64,000 bases of DNA from Patagioenas fasciata (GCF_037038585.1 NC_092540.1:10404501-10468500); one strand, 5' to 3'. Numbered from the stretch's first letter, positions 1-13,906 are shown. The notes: generated by a model not told the origin, from the letters alone. Translations and numbers: made by a program.

Positions 1-2985
1 CATGGGGATACCCCCTTTGTCCCCAGGGCCCATTGTGACATCCCAGGACCCCCCTTTGTCCCCAGGGCCATTGTGAAATCCTGGGGACCCCTTTTGTCCC
101 CAGGGCCCATTGTGGCACCATGGGGAACCCCTTTGTCACTGGGGGCCATTGTGACATTCCAGGATTCCACTTTGTCCCCAGGGCTCGTTCTGACACCTTG
201 GGGACTCCCATTGTCCCCAGGGCCCATTGTGACATCCCAGGACCCCACTTTGTCCCCAGGGCTTATTGTGACATCTGGGGGACGCCCTTGTCCCCAGGAC
301 CCATCGTGGCACCGTGGGGACCCTCCTTGTCACTTGGGCCCATTGTGACGTCCCAGAACCCGCCATTGTCCCCAGGGCCCATTGTAACATCCTGCGGACC
401 CCCCGTTGTCCCCAGGGCCCATTGTGACATTCAGGGGACCCACCATTGTCCTCAGGGCCCATTGTGACGTCCCAGGACCCCCCATTGTCCCCAGGGCCCA
501 TTGTGACATCCTCAGCACCCCCTTGTCCCCAGGGCCCATTGTGATATTCAGGGGACCCCTCTTTTTCCCCAGGGCCCATTGTGACATCCTGGGGACCCCC
601 CTTGTCCCCAGGGCCCATTGTGACGTCCCAGAACCCGCCATTGTCCCCAGGGCCCATTGTGACATCCTGGGGATCCCTGCTTGTCCCCAGGGCCCATTGG
701 GACGTCCCAGGACCCGCTATTGTCCCCAGGGCCCATTGTGACATCCTGGGGATCCCTCCTAGTCCCCAGGGCCCATTGGGACGTCCCAGGACCCCCATTG
801 TCCCCAGGGCCCATTGTGACATTCAGGGGCCCCCGTTTGTCACAGGGGCCCATTGTGACATCCCAGGACCCCACTTGTCCCCAGGACCCATTGTGACACT
901 ATAGGGACCCCCCTTTGTGCCCAGTGACCATTGTGACACCGTGGGTACCACCCTTGTCCGCACGGCCCATTGTGACATCCTAGGGACACCCCCTTGTCTC
1001 CAGGGCCCATTGTGACATCCTGGGAATCCCTCCTTGTCCCCAGGGCCCATTGTGACATTCAGGGGACCCCTCTTTGTCCCCAGGGCCCATTGTGACATCC
1101 TGGGGATCCCTCATTGTCCCCAGGGCCCATTGTGACATCCTGGGGACCCCCTCTTGTCACTGGGGCCCATTGTGACGTCCCAGGACCCCCCATTGTCCCC
1201 AGGGCCCATTGTGACATTCAGGGGACCCCTCTTTGTCCCCAGGGGCCATTGTGACGTCTAACGACCCCCCATTGTCCCCAGGGCCCATTGTGACATCCTG
1301 GGGATCCCTCCTTGTCCTCAGGGCCCATTGTGACATCCCAGGACCGCCCATTGTCCCCAGGGCCCATTGTGACATTCAGGGGACCCCTCTTTGTCCCCAG
1401 GGCCCATTGTGACATCCTGGGGATCCCTCATTGTCCCCAGGGCCCATTGTGACGTCCCAGCACCCCCCATTGTCCCCAGGACCTATTGTGACATTCAGGG
1501 GAGCCCCTTTGTCACTGGGGCCCATTGTGACACCATGGAGACCCCCGCTTGTCCTCAGGGTCCATTGTGTCATCCTGGGCACCCCCCATTTTCCCCAGGA
1601 CCCATTGTGACATCCTGGCCACCCCCTTGCTCCCAGGGCCCATTGTGGCACCATGGGGATACCCCCTTTGTCCCCAGGGCCCATTGTGACATCCCAGGAC
1701 CCCCCTTTGTCCCCAGGGCCATTGTGAAATCCTGGGGACCCCTTTTGTCCCCAGGGCCCATTGTGGCACCATGGGGAACCCCTTTGTCACTGGGGGCCAT
1801 TGTGACATTCCAGGATTCCACTTTGTCCCCAGGGCTCGTTCTGACACCTTGGGGACTCCCATTGTCCCCAGGGCCCATTGTGACATCCCAGGACCCCACT
1901 TTGTCCCCAGGGCTTATTGTGACATCTGGGGGACGCCCTTGTCCCCAGGACCCATCGTGGCACCGTGGGGACCCTCCTTGTCACTTGGGCCCATTGTGAC
2001 GTCCCAGAACCCGCCATTGTCCCCAGGGCCCATTGTAACATCCTGCGGACCCCCCGTTGTCCCCAGGGCCCATTGTGACATTCAGGGGACCCACCATTGT
2101 CCTCAGGGCCCATTGTGACGTCCCAGGACCCCCCATTGTCCCCAGGGCCCATTGTGACATCCTCAGCACCCCCTTGTCCCCAGGGCCCATTGTGATATTC
2201 AGGGGACCCCTCTTTTTCCCCAGGGCCCATTGTGACATCCTGGGGACCCCCCTTGTCCCCAGGGCCCATTGTGACGTCCCAGAACCCGCCATTGTCCCCA
2301 GGGCCCATTGTGACATCCTGGGGATCCCTGCTTGTCCCCAGGGCCCATTGGGACGTCCCAGGACCCGCTATTGTCCCCAGGGCCCATTGTGACATCCTGG
2401 GGATCCCTCCTAGTCCCCAGGGCCCATTGGGACGTCCCAGGACCCCCATTGTCCCCAGGGCCCATTGTGACATTCAGGGGCCCCCGTTTGTCACTGGGGC
2501 CCATTGTGACATCCCAGGACCCCACTTGTCCCCAGGACCCATTGTGACACTATAGGGACCCCCCTTTGTGCCCAGTGACCATTGTGACACCGTGGGTACC
2601 ACCCTTGTCCGCACGGCCCATTGTGACATCCTAGGGACACCCCCTTGTCTCCAGGGCCCATTGTGACATCCTGGGAATCCCTCCTTGTCCCCAGGGCCCA
2701 TTGTGACATTCAGGGGACCCCTCTTTGTCCCCAGGGCCCATTGTGACATCCTGGGGATCCCTCATTGTCCCCAGGGCCCATTGTGACGTCCCAGGACCCC
2801 CCATTGTCCCCAGGACCTATTGTGACATTCAGGGGAGCCCCTTTGTCACTGGGGCCCATTGTGACACCATGGAGACCCCCGCTTGTCCTCAGGGTCCATT
2901 GTGACATCCTGGGCACCCCCCATTTTCCACAGGACCCATTGTGACATCCTGGCCACCCCCTTGCTCCCAGGGCCCGTTGTGGCAC
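1..2985 (+). repeat. Higher-order duplication in A, 1651-bp period
   Basis: Sequence from position 1 recurs from 1652 with the same order of unit variants. Over the first 1.1 kb the copies are nearly identical; I saw one substitution (CACAGGGG against CACTGGGG, near 841 and 2492). The second copy then lacks about 317 bp (about eight units) corresponding to roughly 1112-1430 and rejoins at about 2769. The right boundary is approximate because the next units are also similar. Confidence 0.85.
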
Positions 2986-5900
2986 CATGGGGACACCCCC
3001 TTTGTCCCCAGGACCCATTGTGACATCCCAGGACCCCCCTTTGTCCCCAGGGCCATTGTAGCACCATGGGGACCCCCTTTGACCCCAGGGCCGATTGTGG
3101 CACCATGGCAACCCCTTTTGTCCCCAGGGCCCATTGTGACATTCTTGGACCCCACTTTGTCCCCAGGGCCTATTGTGACACCATGGGGACCCCTCCTTGT
3201 CACTGGGGACCCATTGTGACACCATGGGGACCCCCCCTTGTCCTCAGGACTCATTCTCACATCCTGGACACCCCCCATTGTCCCCAGGGCCCATTGTGAC
3301 ATCCACTGCACCCCCTTGTCCCCAGGGCCCATTGTGACATTCAGGGGACCCCTCTTTGTCCCCAGGGCCCATTGTGACATCCTGGGGTCCCCCCCTTGTC
3401 CCCAGGGCCCATTGAGACGTCCCAGGACCCCCCACTGTCCCCAGGGCCCATTGTGACATTCAGGGGACCCCCTTTGTCCCCAGGGCCCATTCTGATACCG
3501 TGGGGACCCCCTTTGTCCCCAGGGCCCATTGTGACATTCAGGGGACGCTCTTTGTCCACAGGGCCCATTGTGACATCCTGGGGACCCTCCTTGTCCCCAG
3601 AGCCCATTGTAACATCCAGGGGACCCCCTTTGTCCCCAGGGCCCATTGTGGCACCATGAGGACCCTCTTTGTCACTGGGGCCCATTGTGACATCCCAGGA
3701 CCCCCCTTTGTCCCCAGGGCCCATTGTGACATCCTGGGGACCCTCCTTGTCCCCAGAGCCCATTGTGACATCCCAGGACCCCACTTTGTCCCCAGGGCTT
3801 ATTGTGACACCATGGGGATCTCCCTTGTCCCCAGGGCCCATTGTGACATTCCAGGACCCCCCTTTGTCCCCAGTGCTATTGTGAAATCCTGGGGACCCCT
3901 TTTGTCCCCAGGGCCCATTGTGACACCGTGGGGAACCCCTTTGTCACTGGGGGCCATTGTGACATTCCAGGATTTCACTTTGTCCCCAGGGCTCGTTCTG
4001 ACACCTTGGGGACTCCCATTGTCCCCAGGGCCCATTGTGACATCCTGGGCAACCCCATTGTCCCCAGGGCCCATTGTGACATCCTGGGGACCCCCATTGT
4101 CCCCAAGGCCCATTGTGACATTCCAGGACCCCCCATTGTCCCCAGGGCCCATTGTGACATCCACTGCACCCCCTTGTCCCCAGGGCCCATTGTGACATTC
4201 AGGGGACCCCTCTTTGTCCCCAGGGCCCATTGTGACATCCTGGGGACCCCCATTGTCACTGGGGCCCATTGTGACGTCCCAGGACCCCCCATTGTCCCCA
4301 GGGCCCATTGTGACATCCTGGGGATCCCTCCTTGTCCCCAGGGCCCATTGTGACGTCTTAGGACCCCCCATTGTCCCCAAGGCCCATTGCGACATTCAGG
4401 GGACGCCTCTTTGTACCCAGGACACATTGTGGCATCCTGGGGACCCCCCCTTGTCCCCAGGGCCCATTGTGACATCCTGGGGATCCCTCCTTGTCCCCAG
4501 GGCCTATTGTGATGTCCCAGGACCCCCCATTGTCCTCCGGACCCATTGTAACATTCAGGGAACCCCTTTGTCACTGGGGCCCATTGTGACATCCCAGGAC
4601 CGCCCATTGTCCCCAGGGCCCATTGTGACATCCTGGGGACCCCATTTTCCCCAGGACCCATTGTGACCCTATGGGGACCCCCCCTTGTTCCCAGGGCCCA
4701 TTGTGACACCGTGGGTACCACCCTTGACCGCAGGGCTCATTGTGACATCGCAGGACCCCCCTTTGTCCCCAGAGCCCATTGTGACATACAGGGGACCCCC
4801 TTTGTCCCCAGGGCCCATTGTGACATCGCAGGACCCACCCTGGTCCCCAGGGCCCATTGTGACATCCTGGGCACCCCTTTTGTCCCCACGGCCCATTGTG
4901 GCACCATGGGGACCCCCTTTGTCACTGGGGCCCATTGTGACATCCCAGGACCCCACTTTGTCCCCAGGGCTGATTGTGACGTCCCAGGGCCCCTCTGTGT
5001 CCCCAGGGCCCATTGTGACACTTTAGGGACCCCTCTTTGTCCCCAGGGCCCATTGTGACATCCTGGAGACCCCCCCTTGTCCCCAGGGCCCATTGTGACG
5101 TCCCAGGACCGCCCTCTGTTCCCAGGGCTCATTGTGACTTCCAGGGGATCCCCCCTTGTCCCCAGGGCTGATTGTGACGTCCTAGGGCCCCTCTGTGTCC
5201 CCAAGGCCCATTGTGACATCCCAGGACCCCCATTGTCCCCAGGGCCCATTGTGACATCCTCGGCACCCCCTTGTCCCCAGGGCCCATTGTGACATTCAGG
5301 GGACCCCTCTTTGTCCCCAGGGCCCATTGTGACATCCTGGGGACCCCCTCTTGTCCCCAGGGCCCATTGTGACATTCAGGGGACCCCCCTTTGTCTCCAG
5401 GACATATTGTGAGACCGTGGGGACCTCATTAGTCCCCAGGGCCCATTGTGACATCCTAGGGATCCCCTCTTGTCCCCAGGGCCCATTGTGACGTCCCAGG
5501 ACCCCCCATTGTCCCCAGGGCCCATTGTGACCTCCTCGGCACCCCCTTGTCCCTAGGGCCCATTGTGACATTCACGGGACCCCCCATTGTCCCCAGGGCC
5601 CATTCTGATATGGTGGGGACCGCCTTTGTCTCCAGGGCCCATTGTGACATCCTGGGGACCCTCCTTGTCCCCAGAGCCCATTGTGACATCCAGGGGAACC
5701 CCCTTGTCCCCAGGGCCCATTGTGGCACCATGGGGACCCCCTTTGTCACTGGGGCCCATTGTGACATCCCAGGACCCCCCTTTGTCCCCAGGGCCCATTG
5801 GGACATCCTGGGGACCCCCATTGTCCCTAGGGCCCATTGTGACATTCCAGGACCCCCCATTGTCCCCAGGGCCCATTGTGACATCCACTGCACCCCCTTG

Positions 5901-8900
5901 TCCCCAGGGCCCATTGTGACATTCAGGGGACCCGCCATTGTCCCCAGGGCCCATTGTGACATCCTGGGGACCCCCCCTTGTCACTCGGGCCCATTGTGAT
6001 GCCCCAGGACCCCCCATTGTCCCCAGGGCCCATTGTGACATTCAGGGCACCCCCTTGTCCCCAGGGTCCATTGTGACATTCCAGGGACGCCTCTTTGTAC
6101 CCAGGGCACGCTGTGACATCCTGGGGACCCCCCCTTATCCCCAGGGCCCATTGTGACATCCCAGGACCCCCCATAGTCCCCAGGGCCCATTGTGACATCC
6201 TGGGGATCGCTCCTTGTCCCCAGGGCCCATTTTGATGTCCTAGGACCCCCCATTGTCCCCAGGACCCATTGTGGCATTCAGGGGGACCCCCTTTGTCTCT
6301 GGGGCCCATTGTGACATCCCAGGACCCCACATTGTCCCCAGGGCCCATTGTGACATCCTGGGGACCCCACTTGTCCCCAGGACCCATTGTGACACTATGG
6401 GGACATCCACTTGTGCCCAGGGCCCATTGTGGCACTGTGGGTACCACCCTTGTCCGCAGGGCTCATTGTGACATCCCAGGACCCCCCATTGTCCCCAGGG
6501 CCCATTGTGACATTCAGGGGACCCCCCTTTGTCGCCAGGGCCCATTCTGATACCGTGGGGACCCCGTTTGTCCCCAGGGCCCATTGTGACATCCTGGGGA
6601 TCCTCCGTGTCTCCAGAGCCCATTGTGACATCCAGGGGACCCCCTTTGTCCCCAGGGCCCATTGTGGCACCATAGGGACCCACTTTGTCACTGGGGCCCA
6701 TTGTGACATCCCAGGACCCCCCCTGGTCCCCAGGGCCCATTGTGACATCCGGCGGACCCCCCTTTGTCCCTAGGGCCCATTGTGACATCCTGGGGACCCG
6801 TTTCTCCCCACGGCGTATTGTGGCACCATGGGGACTCCCCCTTGTCACTGGGGGCCCATTGTGACACCATGGAGACCCCTGCTTGTCCTCAGGGTCCATT
6901 GTGACATCCTGGGCACCCCCTTGCTCCCAGGGCCCATTGTGGCACCATGGGGATACCCCCTTGTCCCCAGGGCCCATTGTGACATTCTAGGACCCCACTT
7001 TGTCCCCAGGGCCTATTGTGACACCATGGGGACCCCTCCTTGTCCTCAGGACTCATTCTCACATCCTGGGTACCCCCCATTGTCCCCAGGGCCCATTGTG
7101 ACATCGTGGGGACCCCACTTGTCCCCAGGGTCCATTGTGACACTATGGGGACCCCGCCTTGTGCCCAGGGCCCATAGTGACACCGTGGGTACCACCCTTG
7201 TCTGCAGGGCTCATTGTGACATCCCAGGACCCCCCATTGTCCCCAGGGCCCATTGTGACATTCAGGGGACCCCCTTTGTCCCCAGAGCCCATTGTGACAT
7301 GCTGGGGACGCTCTTTGTCCCCAGGGCCCATTGTGACATCCTGGGGACCCCCTTTGTCCCCAGGGCCCATTGTGGCACCATAGGGACCCCCTTTGTCACT
7401 GGGGCCCATTGTGACATTCCAGGCCCCCCCTGGTCCCCAGGCCCCATTGTGACATCCTGGGGACCCCCTTTGTCCCAGGACTTCATTGTGACATCCTGGG
7501 GACCCCCCTTGTCCTCAGGGTCCATTGTGACAGCCCAGGACCTTACATTGTCCCCAGGGCCCATTGTGTTATCTGGGGGAACCCCTTGTTTCCAAGGCCC
7601 ATTGTGACATCCTGGGGACCCACCCTTGTCCCCAGGGCCCATTGTGACATCCCAGGACCCCCCATTGTCCCCAGGGCCCATTGTGACATCCTCGGCACCC
7701 CCTTGTCCCCAGGGCCCATTGTGACATTCAGGGGACTCCTCTTTGTCCCCAGGGCCCATTGTGACATCCTGGGGATCCCTCCTTGACCCCAGGGCCCATT
7801 GTGACGTCCCAGGACCCCCCATTGTCCCCAGGACCTATTGTGACATCCTGGCCACCCCCTTGCTCCCAGGGCGCATTGTGGCACCATGGGGACACCCCCT
7901 TGTCCCCGGTGCCCATTGTGACATCCCAGGACCCCCCTTTGTCCCCAGGAGCCATTGTAGCACCATGGGGACCACTTTTGTCCCCAGGGCCCATTGTGAC
8001 ATTCTAGGACCCCACTTTGTCCCCAGGGCCTATTGTGACACCATGGGGACCCCTCCTTGTCCTCAGGACTCATTCTCACATCCTGGGCACCCGCCATTGT
8101 CCCCAGGGCCCATTGTGACATCCTGGGGACCCTCATTGTCCTCAGGGTCCATTGTGACATCCTGGGCACCCCCCATTTTCCCCAGGACCCATTGTGACAT
8201 CCTGGCCACCCCCTTGCTCCCAGGGCCCGTTGTGGCACCATGGGGACACCCCCTTTGACCCCAGGGCCCATTGTGGCACCATGGCAAGCCCTTTTGTCCC
8301 CAGGGCCCATTGTGACATTCTTGGACCCCACTTTGTCCCCAGGGCCTATTGTGACACCATGGGGACACCTCCTTGTCACTGGGGACCCATTGTGACACCA
8401 TGGGGACCCCCCCTTGTCCTCAGGACTCATTCTCACATCCTGGACACCCCCCATTGTCCCCAGGGCCCATCGTGACATCCACTGCACCCCCTTGTCCCCA
8501 GGGCCCATTGTGACATTCAGGGGACCCCTCTTTGTCCCCAGGGCCCATTGTGACATGCTGGGGACGCTCTTTGTCCCCAGGGCCCATTGTGACATCCTGG
8601 GGACCCCCTTGTCCCCAGTGCCTATTGTGAAATCCTGGGCACCCCCTTTGTCCCCAGGGCCCATTGTGACATTCCAGGACACCCCTTGTCCCCATGGCCC
8701 ATTGTGAAATCCTGGGGACCTCCTTTGTCCCCAGGGCCCATTGTGACGTCCCAGGACCCCCCTTTGTCCCCAGGGTCCATTGTGACATCCTGGGGACCCT
8801 CTTTGTCCCCAGGGCCCATTGTGACAGGGTGGGGACTCCCTTTGTCCCCAGGGCCCATTGTGACATCTCAGGATCCCCCTTTGTCCCCAGGGCCCATTGT

Positions 8901-9502
8901 GACATCTCAGGACACCCCAATTGTTTCCAGGGCCCATTGTGACATCCTGGGGACCGCCCAGTTGTCTCCAGGGCCCATTGTGGCATCCTGGGTACCCCTT
9001 TTATCCCCGGGGCCCATTGTGACATCCTGGGGACTCCCCTTGTCACTGGGGACCCATTGTGACACCATGGGGACCACCCCTTTCTCCCCAGTGCCCATTG
9101 TGACATCCTGGGGACCCCTTTGTCCCCAGAGCCCATTGTGACATCCTGGTGAGCCCCCTTTGTCCCCAGGGCCCATTGTGACATCCCAGGACCCCCCTTT
9201 GTCACCAGGGCCCATTGTGACGTCCCAGGACCCCTCTTTGTCCCCAGGGCCCATTGTGACATCCCCGGACCCCCCATTGTCCCCAGAGCCCATTGTGACA
9301 TCCTTGGGACCCCCATTGTCCCCAGGGCCCATTGTGACATTCAGGGGACAGCCTTTTTCCCAAGGGCCCATTGTGACACCATCGGGACCCCCGTTGTCCC
9401 CAGGGCCAATTGTGACACCATGGGGACCCTCCTCGTCACTGCGGACCCATTGTGACACCATGGGGACCTGCCCTTGTCCTCAGGGCCCATTGTGACATCC
9501 TG

Positions 9503-9978
9503 GGGACCCTCTTGTCCCCAGGGCCCATAGTTGCACCCTGGGGACCCCCTCTTTATTCCCAGTGCCCATTGTGACATCCCAGGACCCCCCTATGTCCCCA
9601 GGGCCCATTGTGACACCATGGGGACACCCCTTTGACTCCAGGGCCCATTGTCAAATCCCAGGACCTCCCAATTGTCCCCAGGGCCCATTGTGACATCCTG
9701 GGGACCCGCCCTTGTCCGCAGGGCCCATTGTGACATCCTGGGGACCCTCTTGTCCCCAGGGCCCATAGTTGCACCCTGGGGACCCCCTCTTTATTCCCAG
9801 TGCCCATTGTGACATCCCAGGACCCCCCTATGTCCCCAGGGCCCATTGTGACACCATGGGGACACCCCTTTGACTCCAGGGCCCATTGTCACATCCCAGG
9901 ACCTCCCAATTGTCCCCAGGGCCCATTGTGACATCCTGGGGACCCGCCCTTGTCTGCAGGGCCCATTGTGAAGTCCCA
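9503..9978 (+). repeat. 238-bp local duplication (six A units)
   Basis: A block starting with the rare variant CCCATAGTTGCACCCTGGGG at about 9525 recurs 238 bp later at about 9763, with the same rare neighbours (TTTATTCCCAG, CCCCTATGTCC, TTTGACTCC). The copies differ by a few bases. This is typical unequal-exchange growth inside a minisatellite. Confidence 0.8.
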
Positions 9979-12810
9979 GGACCCCCTTTGTCCCCAGGGC
10001 CCATTGTGACATCCTGGGGACCCCCCTTGTCACTGGGGACCCATTGTATACACCATGGGGACCCCCATTGTCCCCAGGGCCCATTGTGACATCCTGGGGA
10101 CCCCCCTTGTCACTGGTGACCCATTGTGACACCATGGGGACCCCCGTTTGTCCCCAGGGCTCATTGTGACATCCCAGGACCTCCCATTGTCCCCAGGGCC
10201 CATTGTGACATCATGGGGACCGCCTTGTCCCTCTGGCCCGTTGTGGCACCGTGGGGACCTCCTTTGTCCCCAGGGCCCATTGTGACACCATGGGGACCCC
10301 TTTTGTCACTGTGGTCCAATGTGACATCCCAGGACCCCACTTTGTACCCAAGGCCCATTGTGACACCGTGGGGACCCCCCTTGTCTCCAGGACCCACCGT
10401 GGCACCGTGGGGACCACCCTTGTCACTGGGACCCATTGTAACACTATGGGGATCCCCCCTTGTCCCCAGAGCCCATTGTGACATCCTGGGGACCCCCTTG
10501 TTCCCCATGGCCCACTGTGATGTCCCAGGACCCCCCCTTGTCCCCAGAGCCCATTGTGACATCCTGGGGACGCCCTTTTTCCCCAGGACCCATTGTGGCA
10601 CCATTGGGACCCCCTTTGTCACTGGGGCCCATTGTGACTTCCCAGGACCTCACTTTGTCCCCAGGGCCCATTGTGACTTCCGGGGGACCCCCTTTGTCAC
10701 CAGGGCCCATTGTGACGTCCCAGGACCCCCCTTTGTCCCCAGGGCCCATTGTGACGTCCCCGGACCCCCCATTGTCCCCAGACCCATTGTGACATCTTGG
10801 GGACCCCCTTTGTCCCCAGGGCCCATTGTGACATTCAGGGGACAGCCTTTGTCCCAAGGGCCCATTGTGACACCGTTGGAATCCCCGTTGTCCTCAGAGC
10901 CCATTGTGACATCCTGGGAACCCCCTTTGTGCCCAGGGCCCATTGTGACATTTCAGGACCCCACTTTGTCCCCAGGGCCCATTGTGACATCCTGGAGACG
11001 CCCTTTGTCCCCAGAGCCCGTTGTGACATCTAAGGACCCCCCAATTGTGCCCAGGGCTCATTGTGACATCCCAGGACCCCCCATTGTCCCCAGGGCCCAT
11101 TGTGATGTCCCAGGCCCCCCCTTTGTCCCCAGGGCCTATTTTGACATCCTGGGGACCCCCCTTTGTCCCTAGGGCCCGTTGTGACATCCTGGGGACCTCG
11201 TTTGTCACTAGGGTCCATTGTGGCACCATGGGGATGCCCTTTGTCCCCAGGACCCATTGTGACATCCTGGGCACCCCCTTTGTCCCCAGGGCCTATTGTG
11301 ACAGGGTGGGGACTCCCTTTGTCCCTAGGGCCCATTGTGACATCCTGGGGACCTCGTTTGTCCCCAGGGTCCATTGTGGCACCATGGGGACCCCCTTTGT
11401 CCCCAGGGCCCATTGTGAAATCCTGGGGACCCCCTTTGTCCCCAGGACCCATTGTGACATCCTGGGCACACCCTTTGTCCCCAGGGCCTATTGTGACAGT
11501 GTGGGGACTCCCTTTGTCCCCAGGGTCCATTGTGAAATTCTGGGGACCCCCTTTGTCCCCAGGGCCCATTGTGACATCCTGGGGACCCCACTTTGTTCCC
11601 AGGACCCATTGTGATGTCCACAATGGCCCCGTTGTCCCAAGGGGTCATTGTGACATACTGGGGACCTCCTTTGTCCCCAGGGCCCATTGTGACGTCCCTG
11701 GACCCTCCATTTTTCCAAGAGCCCATTGTGACATCCTGGCGACCCCGCTTTTTCCTCAGGGCCCATTGTGGCACCATGGGGAGCCCCCCTGTCTCCAGGG
11801 CCCATTGTGACATTTAGGGGACTCATCTTTGTCCCCAGGGCCCATTGTGACATCCCAGGACCCCCCTTTGTCCCCAGGGCCCGTTGTGACATCCTGGGGA
11901 CCTCGTTTGTCACTAGGGTCCATTGTGGCACCATGGGGATGCCCTTTGTCCCCAGGACCCATTGTGACATCCTGGGGACCCCCTTTGTCCCCAGGGCCCA
12001 TTTTGGCACCACAGGGACGCCCTTTGTCACTGGGGCCCATTGTGACATCCCAGGACACCCCTTGTCTCCAGGGCCCTTTGTGACATTCAGGGGACCCCTC
12101 TTTGTCCCCAGGGCCCGTTGTTGCATCCTGGGGTCCCCCCTTGTCCCCAGGGCCCATTTTGACATTCAGGAGAGCCCTCTTTGTCCCCAGGGCCTGTTGT
12201 GACATCCTGGGGACCCCCTTTGTCACTGGGGCCCATTGTGACATCCCAGGACCCCCCTTTGTCTGCAGGTCCCAATGTGACATTCAGGGGACCCCACTTT
12301 GTCCCCAGGGCCCACTGTGACGTCCTAGGACCTCCCTTTGTCCCCAGGGCCCATTGTGACACCGTGGGGACCCCCTGTTTTCCCCAGGGCCCATTGTGAC
12401 ATCTGGTGGACCCCCTTGTCCCCAGGCCCCATCGTGGAACCGTGGGGACCCTCCTTGTCACTAGGGCCCATTGTGACACCATGGGGAACCCTCTTGTCAC
12501 TGCGGACGCATTGTGACACAATGGGGACCCCACCTTTGTCTCAAGTGCCCATTGTGACATCCTGGGGACCCCCTTTATCCCCAGGACCCATTGTGACGTC
12601 CCAGGACCCCATTTGTCCCCAGGGCCCATTGTGACATCCCAGGGCCCCACTTTGTCCCCAGGGCCCATTGTTACAGGGTGGGACCCCCCTTGTCCCCAGG
12701 GCCCATTGTGACATCCTGGTGACTCCCTTTGTCCCCAGGGCCCATTGTGGCACCATGGGGACCCTCTTTGTCACTGGGGCCCATTGTGACATCCCAGGAC
12801 CCCACTTTGT

Positions 12811-13085
12811 CTTAGAAGGTCACTGATCGGACTACTGGTACATCCTGACTCTGCTTTCTCAATAAACATTGAAGAACACCTGGGGTTTGTTTGCTCCAAG
12901 GGAAAACTTCCCTGCCACGGTTCCTGGTTCCCGGTCCTGTTTCCCGGTCCGGTTTGGCTTCGCTATCAGAACAGCTGCTGCCTCCACAGCCGCGCTCAAA
13001 GTCCCCGTTGTGACACCGGGATGGCGGGAGAAGGGGGGTGGCGGGGGCGGCAGCGGCGGCGATTGGGGGGGGGCAGTCGGGGCTG
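12811..13085 (+). other. Non-repetitive palindrome arm segment, left
   Basis: About 275 bp of complex sequence joins minisatellite A to the 68-bp array. It carries an AATAAA at 12861-12866 followed by a GT-rich stretch (TGGGGTTTGTTTG). It then becomes GC-rich with repeated CCGGT elements (TTCCCGGTCC) and ends at an ATGGCGGGAG near 13021. A near-identical inverted copy lies at 17395-17665. It resembles a gene 3' end followed by a CpG-rich stretch, but no coding frame is convincing. Confidence 0.7.
12861..12866 (+). terminator. Candidate polyadenylation signal AATAAA, left arm
   Basis: A canonical AATAAA is followed 17-35 nt later by a GT-rich downstream element, TGGGGTTTGTTTG. That spacing suits cleavage near 12880. 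It would end a plus-strand transcript that has crossed minisatellite A. Its inverted twin is at 17610-17615. Confidence 0.5.
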
Positions 13086-13660
13086 GGCGGACAAGCGGCG
13101 GCTGCTGCGGCTCCTCAGGCAGCGACAGCAGCAGCGATCGGGGGGACGTGGGGGGCGGACAAGCGGCGGCTGCTGCGGCTCCTCAGGCAGCGACAGCAGC
13201 AGCGATCGGGGGGACGTGGGGGGCGGACAAGCGGCGGCTCCTGCGGCTCCTCAGGCAGCGACAGCAGCAGCGATCGGGGGGACGTGGGGGGGCGGACAAG
13301 CGGCGGCTCCTGCGGCTCCTCAGGCAGCGACAGCAGCAGCGATCGGGGGGACGTGGGGGGCGGACAAGCGGCGGCTGCTGCGGCTCCTCGGGCAGCGACA
13401 GCAGCAGCGATCGGGGGGACGTGGAGGGGCGGACAAGCGGCGGCTGCTGCGGCTCCTCGGGCAGCGACAGCAGCAGCGATCGGGGGGACGTGGGGGGGCG
13501 GAAAAGCGGCGGCTGCTGCGGCTCCTCAGGCAGCGACAGCAGCAGCGATCGGGGGGACGTGGGGGGCGGACAAGCGGCGGCTGCTGCGGCTCCTCAGGCA
13601 GCGACAGCAGCAGCGATCGGGGGGACGTGGGGGGCGGACAAGCGGCGGCTCCTCCGGCCG
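13086..13660 (+). repeat. 68-bp CpG-rich tandem array, left arm (about 8 units)
   Basis: Units of 68-69 bp start at GGCGGACAAGCGGCGG, pass through GACAGCAGCAGCGATCGG and end in GGGGGACGTGGGG. I count eight full units and a ninth partial one. Each unit holds G-runs on the plus strand and many CpGs. One unit reads GGCGGAAAAG instead of GGCGGACAAG (about 13499). The array is open in all plus frames, but the unit alternates between 68 and 69 bp, so no frame is maintained; I do not call a gene. Confidence 0.9.
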
Positions 13661-13906
13661 CGGCCAGGACGTGGCTTCGCCGGCACCGGGGCCCGAGACC
13701 GCGCGCTGTGGGGCTGCGGGGCGGGTGTGGGGCCGGGGGTCTCCGGGGGTCCCGCAGCGGCTGCTGTGGGGCGGGATGGGGCGGCTGTGGAATTACCTGT
13801 GGGGCACTCATGGGGCTGCTGTAGGGGTCTTAAGAGGCATGTCTGGAGCACTTATGGGGCGACTATGGGGCAGGTGCTGGGCTGCTACAGCGGGACCTGT
13901 GGGGCA
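13661..13906 (+). other. GC-rich inner end of left palindrome arm
   Basis: This is complex GC-rich sequence between the 68-bp array and the palindrome spacer, shared with 16159-16424 in inverted form. The left copy has GCAGCGGCTGC where the right has GCAGCGGCCGC. No gene is recognised. A CAG/GTATGT donor-like site sits five bases outside its inner edge, at 13911/13912. Confidence 0.6.

Larger units (their letters stand above)
1..12810 (+). repeat. Minisatellite A, left block (39-40 bp unit)
   Basis: This is a head-to-tail array of a 39-40 bp GC-rich unit, roughly 325 copies estimated from length. Read on the minus strand, the unit has a 9-bp stem CCTGGGGAC, a 7-nt loop and the matching stem GTCCCCAGG, then a 14-nt linker containing GTCACAATGG. 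Common unit variants end in GTCCCCAGGATGTCAC, GTCCTGGGACGTCAC, GTCCCCTGAATGTCAC or GTCCCCATGGTGCCAC. The array is open in several frames because 39 bp equals 13 codons, but the implied 13-residue repeat has no gene-like context. The array runs off the left edge of the window. Confidence 0.95.
8600..13906 (+). repeat. Left arm of large palindrome
   Basis: This arm matches 16159-21490 in reverse complement. The inner 12811-13080 segment differs from its partner (17395-17665) by one base that I can see. The 13661-13906 segment shows one difference, and the order of unusual A-unit variants is preserved out to about 8600. The arms differ by A-unit indels and by the copy number of the 68-bp array. 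The inner boundary is sharp at 13906, where the shared GGGGCA ends. The outer boundary is approximate because it lies inside minisatellite. Confidence 0.88.

Noticed and set aside
7543..8937. 464-codon minus-strand open frame in block 1
   Set aside because: It has the same origin as the other minisatellite A frames and is overlapped by equally long frames on the opposite strand.
1..12810. CRISPR array
   Set aside because: Repeats are directly adjacent with no unique spacers, and the context is clearly a vertebrate nuclear genome.
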